Positions 32,139-42,808 are shown, numbered from the stretch's first letter. The stretch is DNA of 64,000 bases from Pelagibacteraceae bacterium AG-313-A04 (GCA_003284275.1 QBVU01000002.1:1-64000); one strand, 5' to 3'. Program-made: numbers and translations. Notes: generated by a model from the sequence alone, not told the origin.

Positions 32139-32882
32139 TTATCTATAGTAATTCTTTATTATATCAATAAATTTTTTAGAAGATTTTGAGGCCCCTCCTA
32201 TTAAAAAACCATCTATTTCTCTTATTTCTTTAAACATTTCAACATTGGTGCCGTCTACTGAACCGCCATAGAGCACTGCTGGACTATTTTTTTTAAATAT
32301 TCCTTTTAAAACTTTTTTAATATGAATTGTAATTTTTTTTAATTCATTTGCAGATGGAATTTTTCCTGTTCCAATCGACCAGATAGGCTCATAAGCAATA
32401 ATTATATCATTTTTTTTAAATTTTTTTTCCATTGCCTTTGTCAATTGCCTTTTTAAAACACTTAATGTTTTTTTATTTTTTTTTTCTGTTTTATTTTCAC
32501 CAATACAAAAAACTACCTTCAAATTATTTTTTAGAGCGTATCTAACTTTATCTTTCAGCATTTCATCTGTATCGCCCTCGCCTCTATTATCTGAGTGTCC
32601 TACTAAAGTGTATTTAGCGCCCACACTTTTAAGCATATAAGAGCTAATAGCTGCAGTATTTGATGAGAATTGATCTTTCTGAAAACAATTTTGAGCACCT
32701 ATCGAAATTTTCTTATTTTTGAAGTGGTTAGAATAACTCTCAATTAGAGTATACGGAGGGGTAATTACTACTTTGTATTTATTTCTATTTTTGTCCTTAG
32801 AATAGTACGAATTAATTTTATTGAGAATACTGACCGATTTTGGCACACCAAACATTTTCCAATTACCAATAAAATATCTCAT
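32139..32882 (-). CDS. tpiA: Triosephosphate isomerase
   Basis: IGNWKMFG, VGHSDNRG, IAYEPIWSIGTGK, LYGGSVDG. Confidence 0.95.
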   Translation of the reverse strand: MRYFIGNWKMFGVPKSVSILNKINSYYSKDKNRNKYKVVITPPYTLIESYSNHFKNKKISIGAQNCFQKDQFSSNTAAISSYMLKSVGAKYTLVGHSDNRGEGDTDEMLKDKVRYALKNNLKVVFCIGENKTEKKNKKTLSVLKRQLTKAMEKKFKKNDIIIAYEPIWSIGTGKIPSANELKKITIHIKKVLKGIFKKNSPAVLYGGSVDGTNVEMFKEIREIDGFLIGGASKSSKKFIDIIKNYYR

Positions 32883-32945
32883 AATTTGCCTTAATTTAAA
32901 ATTTAATCTATAGGTGTATAATTTTGAACTTAATAAATTAATATA

Positions 32946-34400
32946 ATGACAACATCAATAGGTAAATTATCAAAATCCTTTTTTCTTAAACTCCTAGTAG
33001 GAATAATCATACTGCCTTTCGTATTCTGGGGAATGGGAGATGTTTTTAGAGGTGGAAATCAAAACGTTGTTGCAACTGTGGACTCTAATAAAATTAGTAC
33101 ACAGGAATTTGTGAATTATATCAATCGACTTAATTTGAATGAACAACAGAGGAAAAATTTATCTAAAACTGATCTTGTTGAACAAATTTTGTCTGATTAT
33201 ATTGGGAAGAAGGTGATGTCATTAGAAATAGAAAAACTTGGCATCGTAGTAAACGATAATGCTTTAAGGGATATAATTAAAAATGATAAATCTTTTTTTA
33301 AAGATAATAAATTTTCAAGAACTGAGTATGAAAAATTTTTAATCAAAAGTGGAATAACGGCTCCTCAATTTGAGTCAAATGTAATTGAGCAAGAAAAAAG
33401 GAAACAATTTTTAAGTTCTTTAGCAGGTGGAATAGTTATCCCTGAAATTTTAATTGAAAAGGAGTTTAGAAAAGAAAATCAAACAAAAACAGTACAATAT
33501 ATAGATTTAGAAAAATATCACTCAAAAAATAAACCTTCGCAAGAAAGTATAAAGGAGCTTTACGAAAAAAATAAAGAAGTTTTTTTTACCGAAGTTAAAT
33601 CAATAAGGTATGCAGAAATTAAGCCTGAATTTATAAGTGGAGGTACAGAGTATAATGAAAATTTTTTTAAACAATTAGATATGATAGAAAATAAAGTTTT
33701 AGACGGACAATCTTTCGAAGAGACAGTAAAAGCAAATAATTTAAAAACTTTAGAATTTAGTAAAATAAATCGTAAAAAAGAAAATGAAGCAAAGAGTAAG
33801 ATAAATTTACCTGATAATCTTTTTAAGAAGATATACAATTTAAAAGCACCTCTGTCTCCTGAGATTATTAATATTGAGAGCAAATATTATTTAGCAGAAG
33901 TTATAGAAGAAGAAAAAAAGAATAGGCCGATAAGTGATCCTGAAGTTTTAGAGGCACTTAACGCTCAATTAAATTTTAAAAAAAAAATTGAAAACAACAC
34001 ATCTTTAGCTAAAGATATAAGCTTAGGTGCTTTTGACGGTGATAATTTTAAAAAATTTGCTGACAAAAATGGCTTATTAGTAAAAGATTATAAAATCTCA
34101 AATTTAAAACAAAATGATGTTTTTGATGAAGGTCTAATAAAAAGAATTTTTTTAACTAAAGATGGAAATATTAATCTAATTACAAATAGCACGTTCACAA
34201 AAAGTTTTTTATTATCAACTAAAAAAACTGAATATAAAAAACTAGATAAAAAAAGTAATGAATTTGAGAAATACGAAGCTAAGGCACGTTTAAACTTAAT
34301 TAACAAAATCTATCAATCATATGATGAAAATGCTAATCAAAAGTATAAAGTTGAGATTAATCAAAGAACTATAGATCGTGTCAAGAATTCATTTCAATGA
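32946..34400 (+). CDS. PpiD/SurA-N-type periplasmic folding protein
   Basis: N-terminal TM and SurA_N-like region (VATVDSNKISTQEFVNYINRL); precedes trpE as in other alphaproteobacteria. Confidence 0.82.
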   Translation: MTTSIGKLSKSFFLKLLVGIIILPFVFWGMGDVFRGGNQNVVATVDSNKISTQEFVNYINRLNLNEQQRKNLSKTDLVEQILSDYIGKKVMSLEIEKLGIVVNDNALRDIIKNDKSFFKDNKFSRTEYEKFLIKSGITAPQFESNVIEQEKRKQFLSSLAGGIVIPEILIEKEFRKENQTKTVQYIDLEKYHSKNKPSQESIKELYEKNKEVFFTEVKSIRYAEIKPEFISGGTEYNENFFKQLDMIENKVLDGQSFEETVKANNLKTLEFSKINRKKENEAKSKINLPDNLFKKIYNLKAPLSPEIINIESKYYLAEVIEEEKKNRPISDPEVLEALNAQLNFKKKIENNTSLAKDISLGAFDGDNFKKFADKNGLLVKDYKISNLKQNDVFDEGLIKRIFLTKDGNINLITNSTFTKSFLLSTKKTEYKKLDKKSNEFEKYEAKARLNLINKIYQSYDENANQKYKVEINQRTIDRVKNSFQ

Positions 34401-35854
34401 AGTTGAACTTAAATTTTAAAGAATTTAAAAATATTCATTCTAAAAAAAAACATCAAATTTTATTTAGAGTGAAACCATGCAACCAATATTATAAAGTAGA
34501 AAACTTATTTAGATTTCTTTTAGCTGAAAAAAACAGCTTTATTTTTGAGTCTGTTGAAAAAGGAACCATTAAAGGTCGTTATACAATAATTGGTCTAAAT
34601 CCTGATAAAATATGGGATATTAATAAAAATGTAATTACACTTAATAGTTCGGGTAAAAAAACTAAAATAAAATCTGATCCATTAAAATATATTAATAAAC
34701 TTATTAAAGAATTTAAGATTAAAATTCCAAATCAATTACCTTCGATGTCTTCGATGCTTGTGGGATATTTTTCTTATGATGTTATTCGTTATATAGAGAA
34801 AATTCCTAATAATTGTAAAGATGATCTTAAAATTCCTGACGTTAGGCTATCTAGACCAAAAAATTTAATTATTTACGATAACGTTAAAAAAAAGATTTTT
34901 TATTTAGAAAATGTTTATGGAGATACAAAAATTAAAAATTATGAAGAGGAATACCATGCGATAAATAAGAGATTTAACTTGTATGAAGATTTTGAAAATA
35001 TTAAGCTTCCTGAACAATTTTCATTTAGACCTAACAAAAATTTAGTTAAATCAAATACTTCTAAAGAAAAATTTAAATCTCTTGTTAAAAAAGCAAAAAC
35101 TTACATTGAAAAAGGAGATATTTTTCAAGTTGTTTTAAGTCAACGTTTTGAAAGAAAAATAAATAAAACACCGATAGAGATTTATAATTATTTAAGAAAA
35201 TCTAACCCTTCACCTTTTATGTTCTACTTTAACTATAAGGATTTTAACATACTCGGTAGTAGCCCAGAAATATTGGTAAGACTTAGAAGAGGAGAAATAA
35301 CAATAAGGCCTATCGCTGGAACCAGACCAAGAGGAAAAAATAGCAAAGAAGATAAAAAATATGAATTAGATCTTATAAAAGATAAAAAAGAATTAGCAGA
35401 ACATTTGATGCTTTTAGATCTTGGAAGAAATGACGTTGGAAAAGTTTCTAAAGTAAATACGGTTAAAGTAACTGAAAAATTTAAAGTAGAGAGATACTCA
35501 CATGTAATGCATATTGTCTCAAATGTTATAGGTAAATTTAATAATAAATTCTCATTATTTGAAACTTTATTATCAGGATTTCCAGCAGGAACGGTCAGCG
35601 GTGCTCCAAAAATAAGGGCCATGGAAATCATTGATGAATTAGAGAAAACTAAAAGAAAACTGTATGCAGGAGGCATTGGTTATTTCACTCCAAACGGTGA
35701 ATTTGATACCTGCATTGCTTTAAGAACAGCTTTAATAAAAAATAAAAAATTTTATGTACAAGCTGGCGCAGGTGTAGTTGCGGATAGTAAACCTGAGAAA
35801 GAATATGCTGAAACAGTAAATAAAGCCAAAGCCTTAATGAGAGCGGTAGATTAA
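34397..35854 (+). CDS. trpE: Anthranilate synthase component I
   Basis: FQVVLSQRFER, IAGTRPRG, LLSGFPAGTVSGAPKIRAME. Confidence 0.96.
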   Translation: MKLNLNFKEFKNIHSKKKHQILFRVKPCNQYYKVENLFRFLLAEKNSFIFESVEKGTIKGRYTIIGLNPDKIWDINKNVITLNSSGKKTKIKSDPLKYINKLIKEFKIKIPNQLPSMSSMLVGYFSYDVIRYIEKIPNNCKDDLKIPDVRLSRPKNLIIYDNVKKKIFYLENVYGDTKIKNYEEEYHAINKRFNLYEDFENIKLPEQFSFRPNKNLVKSNTSKEKFKSLVKKAKTYIEKGDIFQVVLSQRFERKINKTPIEIYNYLRKSNPSPFMFYFNYKDFNILGSSPEILVRLRRGEITIRPIAGTRPRGKNSKEDKKYELDLIKDKKELAEHLMLLDLGRNDVGKVSKVNTVKVTEKFKVERYSHVMHIVSNVIGKFNNKFSLFETLLSGFPAGTVSGAPKIRAMEIIDELEKTKRKLYAGGIGYFTPNGEFDTCIALRTALIKNKKFYVQAGAGVVADSKPEKEYAETVNKAKALMRAVD

Positions 35855-36420
35855 TGAAAATATTACTAATAGATAACTACGATAGTTTTACTTACAACTT
35901 GTTTCACTACATCTCTAATTTTAAAAAAAATGTTGAAGTAGTTAGAAATGATAAGATTAATGGAAAAATAATATTAAGAAAAAAATATGATAAAATTGTT
36001 ATTTCACCTGGTCCAGGTAATCCTGATCAAGCTGGAAATTGTCTAAAGATAGTTAAAGAAGTTCATAAAAAAATACCTATTCTCGGAGTTTGTTTGGGTC
36101 ATCAGATTATTGGTCAGGTTTTTGGTGGGAAAATAATAAGAGCTAAAAATTTAATGCACGGAAAAACAAGTAAAATTAAACATCAAAAAATAGGTTTATT
36201 CAAAAATATTCAAAATAACTTTGAAGCAACAAGATATCATAGTTTAGTAGTTGACCGTAAAAAGTTCCCAAAAGACTTGATAATTACTGCTGAAACAAAG
36301 AATAAAACGGTTATGGGTTTAATGCATAAAAACTATAATATTCATGGGTTTCAGTTTCATCCTGAGAGCATAAGTACTAAAATGGGTATGAAATTAATTA
36401 AAAATTTCATTAATAATTAA
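35854..36420 (+). CDS. trpG: Anthranilate synthase component II
   Basis: LLIDNYDSFTYNL, ISPGPGNPDQAG, LGVCLGHQIIGQ. Confidence 0.96.
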   Translation: MKILLIDNYDSFTYNLFHYISNFKKNVEVVRNDKINGKIILRKKYDKIVISPGPGNPDQAGNCLKIVKEVHKKIPILGVCLGHQIIGQVFGGKIIRAKNLMHGKTSKIKHQKIGLFKNIQNNFEATRYHSLVVDRKKFPKDLIITAETKNKTVMGLMHKNYNIHGFQFHPESISTKMGMKLIKNFINN

Positions 36421-36422
36421 AT

Positions 36423-37418
36423 ATGTCTGATGTAATAAATAAATTAAAGCAAGGTCAAAACCTTTCGTTTGAGGAAAGCAAGTCCCTATTTTCAAACCTA
36501 ATGGAGGGCAAACATGAAGAGAGTCAAATTATTGAAATTCTAGAAGCTTTAATAAAGAAAGGTGAAACAAAAGATGAATTAGCTGGAGGCATCTTTGTTC
36601 TAAGAGATAAAGCAACAAAAGTTTCAGCAGATTTAAATACTATTGATACATGTGGAACTGGAGGAGATGGTCAAAACTCTTTAAATATTTCAACTGCAGC
36701 TGCAATAGTTTTAGCGAGCATGGGTGTCAAGGTTGCTAAACATGGAAATAAAGCCGTTTCATCTAATTGTGGTTCAGCCGATGTATTAGAGGCATTAAAA
36801 ATTAATATAAATCTTAAACCAAATGAGGCGGAAGAAAGTATTAAAAATTTAAATTTTGCTTTTATGTTTGCGCCAAATTACCACTCAGCAATGAAACATG
36901 TTGGTCCTGCTAGAAAAAAAATGGGTAAGAAAACTATTTTTAATTTGATTGGTCCTTTAAGCAGTCCAGCTCAAGTTAAAAGACAAGTTATTGGTGTTTT
37001 TGATAAAAAATGGATGAAACCATTTGCTGAAGCTTTAAAAGAAAATAATGTTGTTCACGCCTATATTGTTCATAGCGATGATGGAATGGATGAGATTTCA
37101 CCTTTTGCAAAAACTAGTGTTGTAGAATTAAAAGATGGTAAAATTAATGAATTTACAATTGATCCTAAAGATTTTGGTATAAGTTCAGGTAATAAAGAAA
37201 ACTTAAAAGGAAAAAGTGCAGAGTACAATTCTGAAAAAATTATAGAAATATACAAAGGAACTTCTAACGAATTTTCACAGTCTGTTGCTTTAAATGCTGC
37301 TTCTGGATTAATTGTTGCAGGAAAAGAGAGTGATTTTAAAAATGCTTTTAAGAAAGCTTCTGAGCATCTAAACTCTGGTAAAGTATTTGAGCATTTGACA
37401 AAATTGCAATCAAAATAA
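36423..37418 (+). CDS. trpD: Anthranilate phosphoribosyltransferase
   Basis: DTCGTGGDGQNSLNIST, KHGNKAVSSNCGSADVLEALK. Confidence 0.96.
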   Translation: MSDVINKLKQGQNLSFEESKSLFSNLMEGKHEESQIIEILEALIKKGETKDELAGGIFVLRDKATKVSADLNTIDTCGTGGDGQNSLNISTAAAIVLASMGVKVAKHGNKAVSSNCGSADVLEALKININLKPNEAEESIKNLNFAFMFAPNYHSAMKHVGPARKKMGKKTIFNLIGPLSSPAQVKRQVIGVFDKKWMKPFAEALKENNVVHAYIVHSDDGMDEISPFAKTSVVELKDGKINEFTIDPKDFGISSGNKENLKGKSAEYNSEKIIEIYKGTSNEFSQSVALNAASGLIVAGKESDFKNAFKKASEHLNSGKVFEHLTKLQSK

Positions 37419-38212
37419 TGGCTAATGTTTTAGATAAGATAATCGAAGACAAAAAAGAGTCTTTGAAAAATATTAAAAAAATAAATTCTTTAGATTCTCT
37501 TGAGAATACCATCAAATCTTTAAATAATTTTTTAAATTTTAAAGATACCATATCCAATAATAAAGGTATTTCCCTTATCACAGAGATAAAAAAAGCAAGT
37601 CCATCTGCTGGAGAATTAGTTAAAGATTTTAATCATTTAAATATTGCAAAAATGTATTTAGATAACGGTGCTACTTGTCTTTCAGTTTTAACTGAGGAAA
37701 AACATTTCTTAGGTAAACTTGATTATATAAAGGATATTAAAAATAAGTTTAAAATACCTATTCTGGCAAAAGATTTCTTCATAGATCCTTACCAAATTGC
37801 ATTATCTAAAAGTTTTGGCAGTGATTGTATTTTAATCATTGTTGCTGCACTAGATGAGAAGTTAGCAGATGAAATTTATGCTGAAGCAAAAAGACATAAA
37901 CTTTCTGTAATAGTAGAGGTTCATAATAATAAAGAGGCTAAGACTGCTTTAAAGTATGAGGATGCTTTAATTGGAATTAATAATAGAAATCTTAAAACAT
38001 TAGACATATCTATAAACAATACGATTTCTATTTTTGAAACTTTAAAAGAACATAAAGGCCCTATCATTTCAGAAAGTGGAATTAAAAATGAAGCTGATGC
38101 TAAATATATTTATGAAAAGACAGGAATTAAAAATTTTTTAATCGGTGAATCACTTCTAAAATCTGACAATCCAGCAGAATTATTAAAAAAATTTACTCAA
38201 ATAGGTCAATAA
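37418..38212 (+). CDS. trpC: Indole-3-glycerol phosphate synthase
   Basis: ITEIKKASPSAG, LAKDFFIDPYQI, IGINNRNLKTLD. Confidence 0.96.
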   Translation: MANVLDKIIEDKKESLKNIKKINSLDSLENTIKSLNNFLNFKDTISNNKGISLITEIKKASPSAGELVKDFNHLNIAKMYLDNGATCLSVLTEEKHFLGKLDYIKDIKNKFKIPILAKDFFIDPYQIALSKSFGSDCILIIVAALDEKLADEIYAEAKRHKLSVIVEVHNNKEAKTALKYEDALIGINNRNLKTLDISINNTISIFETLKEHKGPIISESGIKNEADAKYIYEKTGIKNFLIGESLLKSDNPAELLKKFTQIGQ

Positions 38213-38245
38213 AATAAGGGCTTATTTCAAGTTGTAATTTAAGTA

Positions 38246-38260
38246 GAACTTTTATAGAAC
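38246..38260 (+). promoter_or_regulatory. LexA/SOS box upstream of lexA
   Basis: GAAC-TTTTATA-GAAC = GAAC(N7)GAAC, the complement of the alphaproteobacterial SOS box GTTC(N7)GTTC, 22 bp before the inferred lexA start. Confidence 0.85.
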
Positions 38261-38282
38261 ATAGATGTACGAGGTTTGTTCT

Positions 38283-38957
38283 ATGCTTACAAAAAAACAA
38301 AAAAACTTACTAATATTCATAAATAAGAAGATTAGATCTTCTGGAATTTCTCCATCATATGAGGAGATGAAAAATTCACTCAACCTTAAGTCGAAATCAG
38401 GAATTCATAGATTAATATCAGCTTTAGAAGAACGAGGATTTGTTAAAAGATTAGCTCACAAAGCAAGAGCTTTAGAAGTTGTTAAATTGCCAGAAAATGC
38501 AAGTGCTAATGATATTTTTAATACTTTTACACCTAGTGTTATCAAAGGTGGATTAGATAAAGAAAACACAAAATCAACTGATGTATCTGTTTTAGGAAGT
38601 ATTGCAGCTGGAACTCCTATTGAGGCAATTCAACAAGAAGTTGATCGAGTGGCTTTACCTGAAGATTTACAGAATAATGGTGAACATTATGGATTAAAAG
38701 TTAAAGGTGACTCAATGATTGAAGCCGGTATCAACGATGGTGATACGGTAATCGTTAAGAAAACCTCAAATGTAGATAGTGGTCAGATTGCGGTTGTTTT
38801 AATTGATGACCAAGAAGCAACTTTAAAAAGAGTTAGAAAAAAAGGAAACACTATTGCTCTAGAAGCTGCAAATAGAAACTACGGTACAAAAATCTACGCC
38901 GCAAACAGAATTAAAATTCAAGGTAAACTTGTTTCTTTATATAGAAACTTTCACTAA
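38283..38957 (+). CDS. lexA: LexA repressor
   Basis: [17 protein letters not shown] wHTH start and Ser/Lys autoprotease region ([21 protein letters not shown]); start moved from 38265. Confidence 0.95.
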   Translation: MLTKKQKNLLIFINKKIRSSGISPSYEEMKNSLNLKSKSGIHRLISALEERGFVKRLAHKARALEVVKLPENASANDIFNTFTPSVIKGGLDKENTKSTDVSVLGSIAAGTPIEAIQQEVDRVALPEDLQNNGEHYGLKVKGDSMIEAGINDGDTVIVKKTSNVDSGQIAVVLIDDQEATLKRVRKKGNTIALEAANRNYGTKIYAANRIKIQGKLVSLYRNFH

Positions 38958-38976
38958 AATAGTCTAATTAATAGAA

Positions 38977-40371
38977 ATGTCTTTTAATTGTAGGTTTGCG
39001 CCCTCTCCTACTGGGCCTCTTCATATTGGTGGTGTTCGAACAGCTTTATTTAATTGGTTATTAGCTAAGAAAAATAAAGGTAAATATTTTTTAAGAATTG
39101 AAGATACAGATAAAGAAAGATCAAAAGACGAATTTAAAAAACAAATTATTACATCATTATCATGGCTAGGGATTGTTCATGATGGTGAAGAATATATTCA
39201 ATCTAAAAATATTAATAAACACGTTGCAGTAGCTGAAGAATTAATAAAAAAAGGCTTTGCTTATGAATGTTATTGTTCTGAGGAAGAGATAAATGAGCAA
39301 AAAGATAAGTGTAAAAAACAAGGTATACCGTATGTTTACAATAGAAAGTGGAGAGATGCTAAAGACCTTAAAATTCCAGAAGGTGTAAAGCCTGTAATTA
39401 GATTTAAGAGTAAAATTTCAGGAAATACAATCATAAAAGATTTAGTTCAAGGAGAAAGAAACATCTCAAATTCTACAATTGAAGATTTTGTAATTTTGAG
39501 AAAAGATAAATCACCAACATATCAATTATCAGCAACAGTGGATGACCATGAGATGAAAATAACTCACGTAATAAGAGGTGATGATCATATGATTAATTCT
39601 TTTAAACAAAAGCAAATTTATGATGCCATGGGTTGGGAAGTTCCAAATTTTGCTCACATTCCATTAATTCATAGTGAACAAGGGAAAAAATTATCAAAAA
39701 GAGATAACGCCTCTACTCTTGAAGATTATGTTAAAATTGGAGTCATTTCAGATGCACTAAGAAATTATTTATTAAGATTAGGATGGTCTTATAAAGATAA
39801 AGAGATTTTTACTAAGCAAGAAAGTATTGATTTATTTGATCTAAGTGGAGTTGGAAAATCACCCTCAAAGCTAGATATGAATAGAATTTATTCAATAAAT
39901 GAAACTTACATAAAAACAATAGATGAAAAAGATCTTTTTAATTTCTTCAAAGAATACGTCTCGAAATACAAAAAACCTATAGAGCAAGCAAAAGAGGATA
40001 TACTTTTAAAATCAATGGGTTTCTTAAAAAATAAAGCGAAAACTTTAGAAGATATTTGGAATAATGCTCAATATATAATTAATGATAAAATTGAAATTAG
40101 TGCAGATGATAAAAAATTAATTGATGATTTATCTAAGAAAGTAATTAGTGATTTTACCTCTGACTATGAAAAACTTCCCTCTTTATCGAGAGAAACATTA
40201 GAACCTGTAATTAAATCTCTAATTGATAAACATAAGACCAACTTTAAGGGTGTAGGTCAGCCTCTAAGAATAGCACTAGTGGGTTCAAGATTTGGGCCGG
40301 GTCTATATGATGTGATTTTATCTTTAGATAAATCAGAAGTTACAAAAAGATTAAAAAAAATTTTACAATAA
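38977..40371 (+). CDS. gltX: Glutamyl-tRNA synthetase
   Basis: RFAPSPTGPLHIGGVRTALFNWL (HIGH), GKKLSKRDN (KMSKS). Confidence 0.97.
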   Translation: MSFNCRFAPSPTGPLHIGGVRTALFNWLLAKKNKGKYFLRIEDTDKERSKDEFKKQIITSLSWLGIVHDGEEYIQSKNINKHVAVAEELIKKGFAYECYCSEEEINEQKDKCKKQGIPYVYNRKWRDAKDLKIPEGVKPVIRFKSKISGNTIIKDLVQGERNISNSTIEDFVILRKDKSPTYQLSATVDDHEMKITHVIRGDDHMINSFKQKQIYDAMGWEVPNFAHIPLIHSEQGKKLSKRDNASTLEDYVKIGVISDALRNYLLRLGWSYKDKEIFTKQESIDLFDLSGVGKSPSKLDMNRIYSINETYIKTIDEKDLFNFFKEYVSKYKKPIEQAKEDILLKSMGFLKNKAKTLEDIWNNAQYIINDKIEISADDKKLIDDLSKKVISDFTSDYEKLPSLSRETLEPVIKSLIDKHKTNFKGVGQPLRIALVGSRFGPGLYDVILSLDKSEVTKRLKKILQ

Positions 40372-40384
40372 AATATAATTAAAT

Positions 40385-41671
40385 ATGCGATTCTCTTTTT
40401 TAGATCTTTTCTCGGGGATAGGTGGATTTAGAATACCATTAGAAAAAAACGGAGGAATTTGTAAAGGTCACTCAGAGATAGATAAAAATTGTTTAAAAAT
40501 TTACGATGAAAATTTTAAAACAAATGGATCTTACCTTGGAGATATAACAAAGCTCAAAGAACCCCCAAAAGTAGATTTGGTGGTAGGTGGAGTTCCTTGT
40601 CAAGCTTGGTCTGTTGCAGGGTCTAAAAAAGGTTTTGATGATCCACGTGGTAAACTTTGGATGGATTGTTTCAAAGTAATTAAAAAATCTAAACCAAAAG
40701 CTTTTATGTTTGAGAATGTAAAAGGTCTCTATGATAATAGAAATAAAAGTTCTCTTAATCTAATTTTAGATGAATTTAAAAAATGTGGTTATGACGTTTT
40801 CCATAAACTTTTAAACTCATATGACTTTGGTTTGCCACAAAACAGAGACCGATTATTTATAGTAGGAATTCAAAAAAAATTTAATGCAAATTTTTATTTT
40901 CCGTCTCCGGTAAAAGACGTAACTCCGCTATACAAAATATTTCATGATATAAAATATAAAGAGAGTTTTTTTAATAAGAAAAAATTTTTACCAAGAGATT
41001 TATTTGGTGAGAGAATTCCAGTTTCTAGAAATAGATTTCAAAGACCAGATGAATTAAATGATTTTTTTATATTTTGTGATACAAGAAACGGGCATTCAAC
41101 TATTCACTCTTGGGAGTTACTCAAAACATCGAAAAGAGAAAAAGAGATTTGTTTAAAAATATTAAAAAATAGAAGAAAAAAAGAATTTGGTGAATGGGAT
41201 GGAAATCCAATATCTTATAAAAATTTGAAAAAACTTATTCCAAAACTTAAAGAAACTGAATTAAAAAAATTAGTTAAAAAAAACATTCTTCTTCAGGAAG
41301 AAGATAAAAGATATGAACTTGCTCACACTAAAAACTCTGCCGGAATTTTTGGAGTGTATCGAGTTTTTTTACCTCAATCAGAGGTGTTCGCTACGATAAC
41401 TGCAACGGAAAACAGAGACTTTATCGCTACTGAATATATAAACGGAAAAAATAAGGATAAATATAAAGAAAATTTTATTAATAATATTTATGCAAAAAAG
41501 AAATTCAGAATGATTTCTGGGAGAGAGTCAGCAAGATTACAAGGTTTTCCAGAGAATTTTAAAATACATGAGAATGATAAGGTAGCTAAACGTCAGTTTG
41601 GTAATGCTGTGCCAACAAATGTAGTAGGTGCAGTGATAAAAGAAATCTTAAAAACTAATATTTTAAACTAA
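40385..41671 (+). CDS. DNA (cytosine-5) methyltransferase
   Basis: Motif I FLDLFSGIGGFR, IV GGVPCQAWSVAG, VI MFENVKGL, VIII QNRDRLFIVG, X RQFGNAVP. Confidence 0.95.
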   Translation: MRFSFLDLFSGIGGFRIPLEKNGGICKGHSEIDKNCLKIYDENFKTNGSYLGDITKLKEPPKVDLVVGGVPCQAWSVAGSKKGFDDPRGKLWMDCFKVIKKSKPKAFMFENVKGLYDNRNKSSLNLILDEFKKCGYDVFHKLLNSYDFGLPQNRDRLFIVGIQKKFNANFYFPSPVKDVTPLYKIFHDIKYKESFFNKKKFLPRDLFGERIPVSRNRFQRPDELNDFFIFCDTRNGHSTIHSWELLKTSKREKEICLKILKNRRKKEFGEWDGNPISYKNLKKLIPKLKETELKKLVKKNILLQEEDKRYELAHTKNSAGIFGVYRVFLPQSEVFATITATENRDFIATEYINGKNKDKYKENFINNIYAKKKFRMISGRESARLQGFPENFKIHENDKVAKRQFGNAVPTNVVGAVIKEILKTNILN

Positions 41672-42486
41672 TTTTTAAAATTGTTTATTAATGTATCAAG
41701 CTCACTGTACATTGAACCATCTTCTTTAATTTCGTTTATTACCTCTTTAAAAATCTTCATAGCATTTGGATTTCCGGTTATAAATTTCCAATAATCGTTG
41801 TCCACAAGATAGTCTTGATTTTTGATTAAAGGGGATATTCTGCCTTTTTCAGCTTTTTCATAAGGTATATCAAAAGGGTTATAAGGAATGCAAACAAGCG
41901 CTTTGACTTTAGACTTATAATTCCAAAAGAGATGGTGTTGATATTGTCTCATTAATTTTTTGCTAAAATCATTACCATTCCCTGCATTTATATGGGGTGA
42001 TTTAAGCTCTAAAAGATAATTTTTGGTTTTCTTTTTTAGCCAAATGTCTACTCCATCACCCTTACGAACTTTTGCTTTTTGAACTTTTTTAAACTCTTTT
42101 TGTTTTTTTTTAATTTCTTTTTTTAACTCCCTAATATACCCATTCATAGATACTCTTATTCCATCGGCTCTTTTAGAATGCCATTTGTCAATTAGGAAGT
42201 CTAAATCTTTTGTCTTAGGTCTTGAGTTTTGAAATATCTTTTTATCACAAATCTCGAATGAATTTTGTTTTGCAAGATCTACCGTTAATTTTTCCCATAA
42301 TTTTTGTCCTAAACTAGTTTGTAATGATTGGATAATTGTAGCTATTAATCTTTCATTCGGAGCAATTTGATCCAAAAGGATATGAGAGGTATCAATTCCT
42401 TTTTTTAATTTATTTTCTTTCCATGAATTGAATGAGTCTATAAAGATATTTTTGACTATTTTTTTTATTTTTTCGTCGGAAACCAT
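41668..42486 (-). CDS. Type II restriction endonuclease, TdeIII-like family
   Basis: IAPNERLIATIIQSLQTSLGQKLWEKLTVDLAKQNSFEI; PD-(D/E)xK-like DGVDIWLKKKTKNYLLELKSP; convergent with C5 MTase. Confidence 0.75.
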   Translation of the reverse strand: MVSDEKIKKIVKNIFIDSFNSWKENKLKKGIDTSHILLDQIAPNERLIATIIQSLQTSLGQKLWEKLTVDLAKQNSFEICDKKIFQNSRPKTKDLDFLIDKWHSKRADGIRVSMNGYIRELKKEIKKKQKEFKKVQKAKVRKGDGVDIWLKKKTKNYLLELKSPHINAGNGNDFSKKLMRQYQHHLFWNYKSKVKALVCIPYNPFDIPYEKAEKGRISPLIKNQDYLVDNDYWKFITGNPNAMKIFKEVINEIKEDGSMYSELDTLINNFKN

Positions 42487-42505
42487 AAATCTATTCTATA
42501 AAACA

Positions 42506-42808
42506 TTACTGGATTGTGAAATATTTCATTAGTTCTTTTTTGTGATCTTTATAAATTCTGAGGATAATTCTATTATAGTATTTAATTGAATTATTTTCCC
42601 ATAATGCCAAATCTTTTGTAGCTTCTCCATGAATCTCCTGAACTCTATCTTGCAAAAACTGATCTTTGTAATACCAGTCCCCTCCTAAACCTAATATTAA
42701 AAGACGCTTATTATCTTCCTCCCACTTTTCCCATTTTTTTTCATTTTGTTTAATTAAAGTTTCAGTCTCATTTTCACTGATAAATTGTTCAATTTCTCTT
42801 TTTTTCAT
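42506..42808 (-). CDS. Hypothetical protein in helicase/nuclease operon
   Basis: 100-aa ORF whose start overlaps the helicase stop (TAATG). Confidence 0.6.
   Translation of the reverse strand: MKKREIEQFISENETETLIKQNEKKWEKWEEDNKRLLILGLGGDWYYKDQFLQDRVQEIHGEATKDLALWENNSIKYYNRIILRIYKDHKKELMKYFTIQ

Noticed and set aside
33560-33883. 107-aa minus-strand ORF in ppiD-like gene
   Set aside because: Antisense shadow ORF without family signal
35233-35676. 147-aa minus-strand ORF inside trpE
   Set aside because: Fully antisense to conserved trpE motifs; shadow ORF
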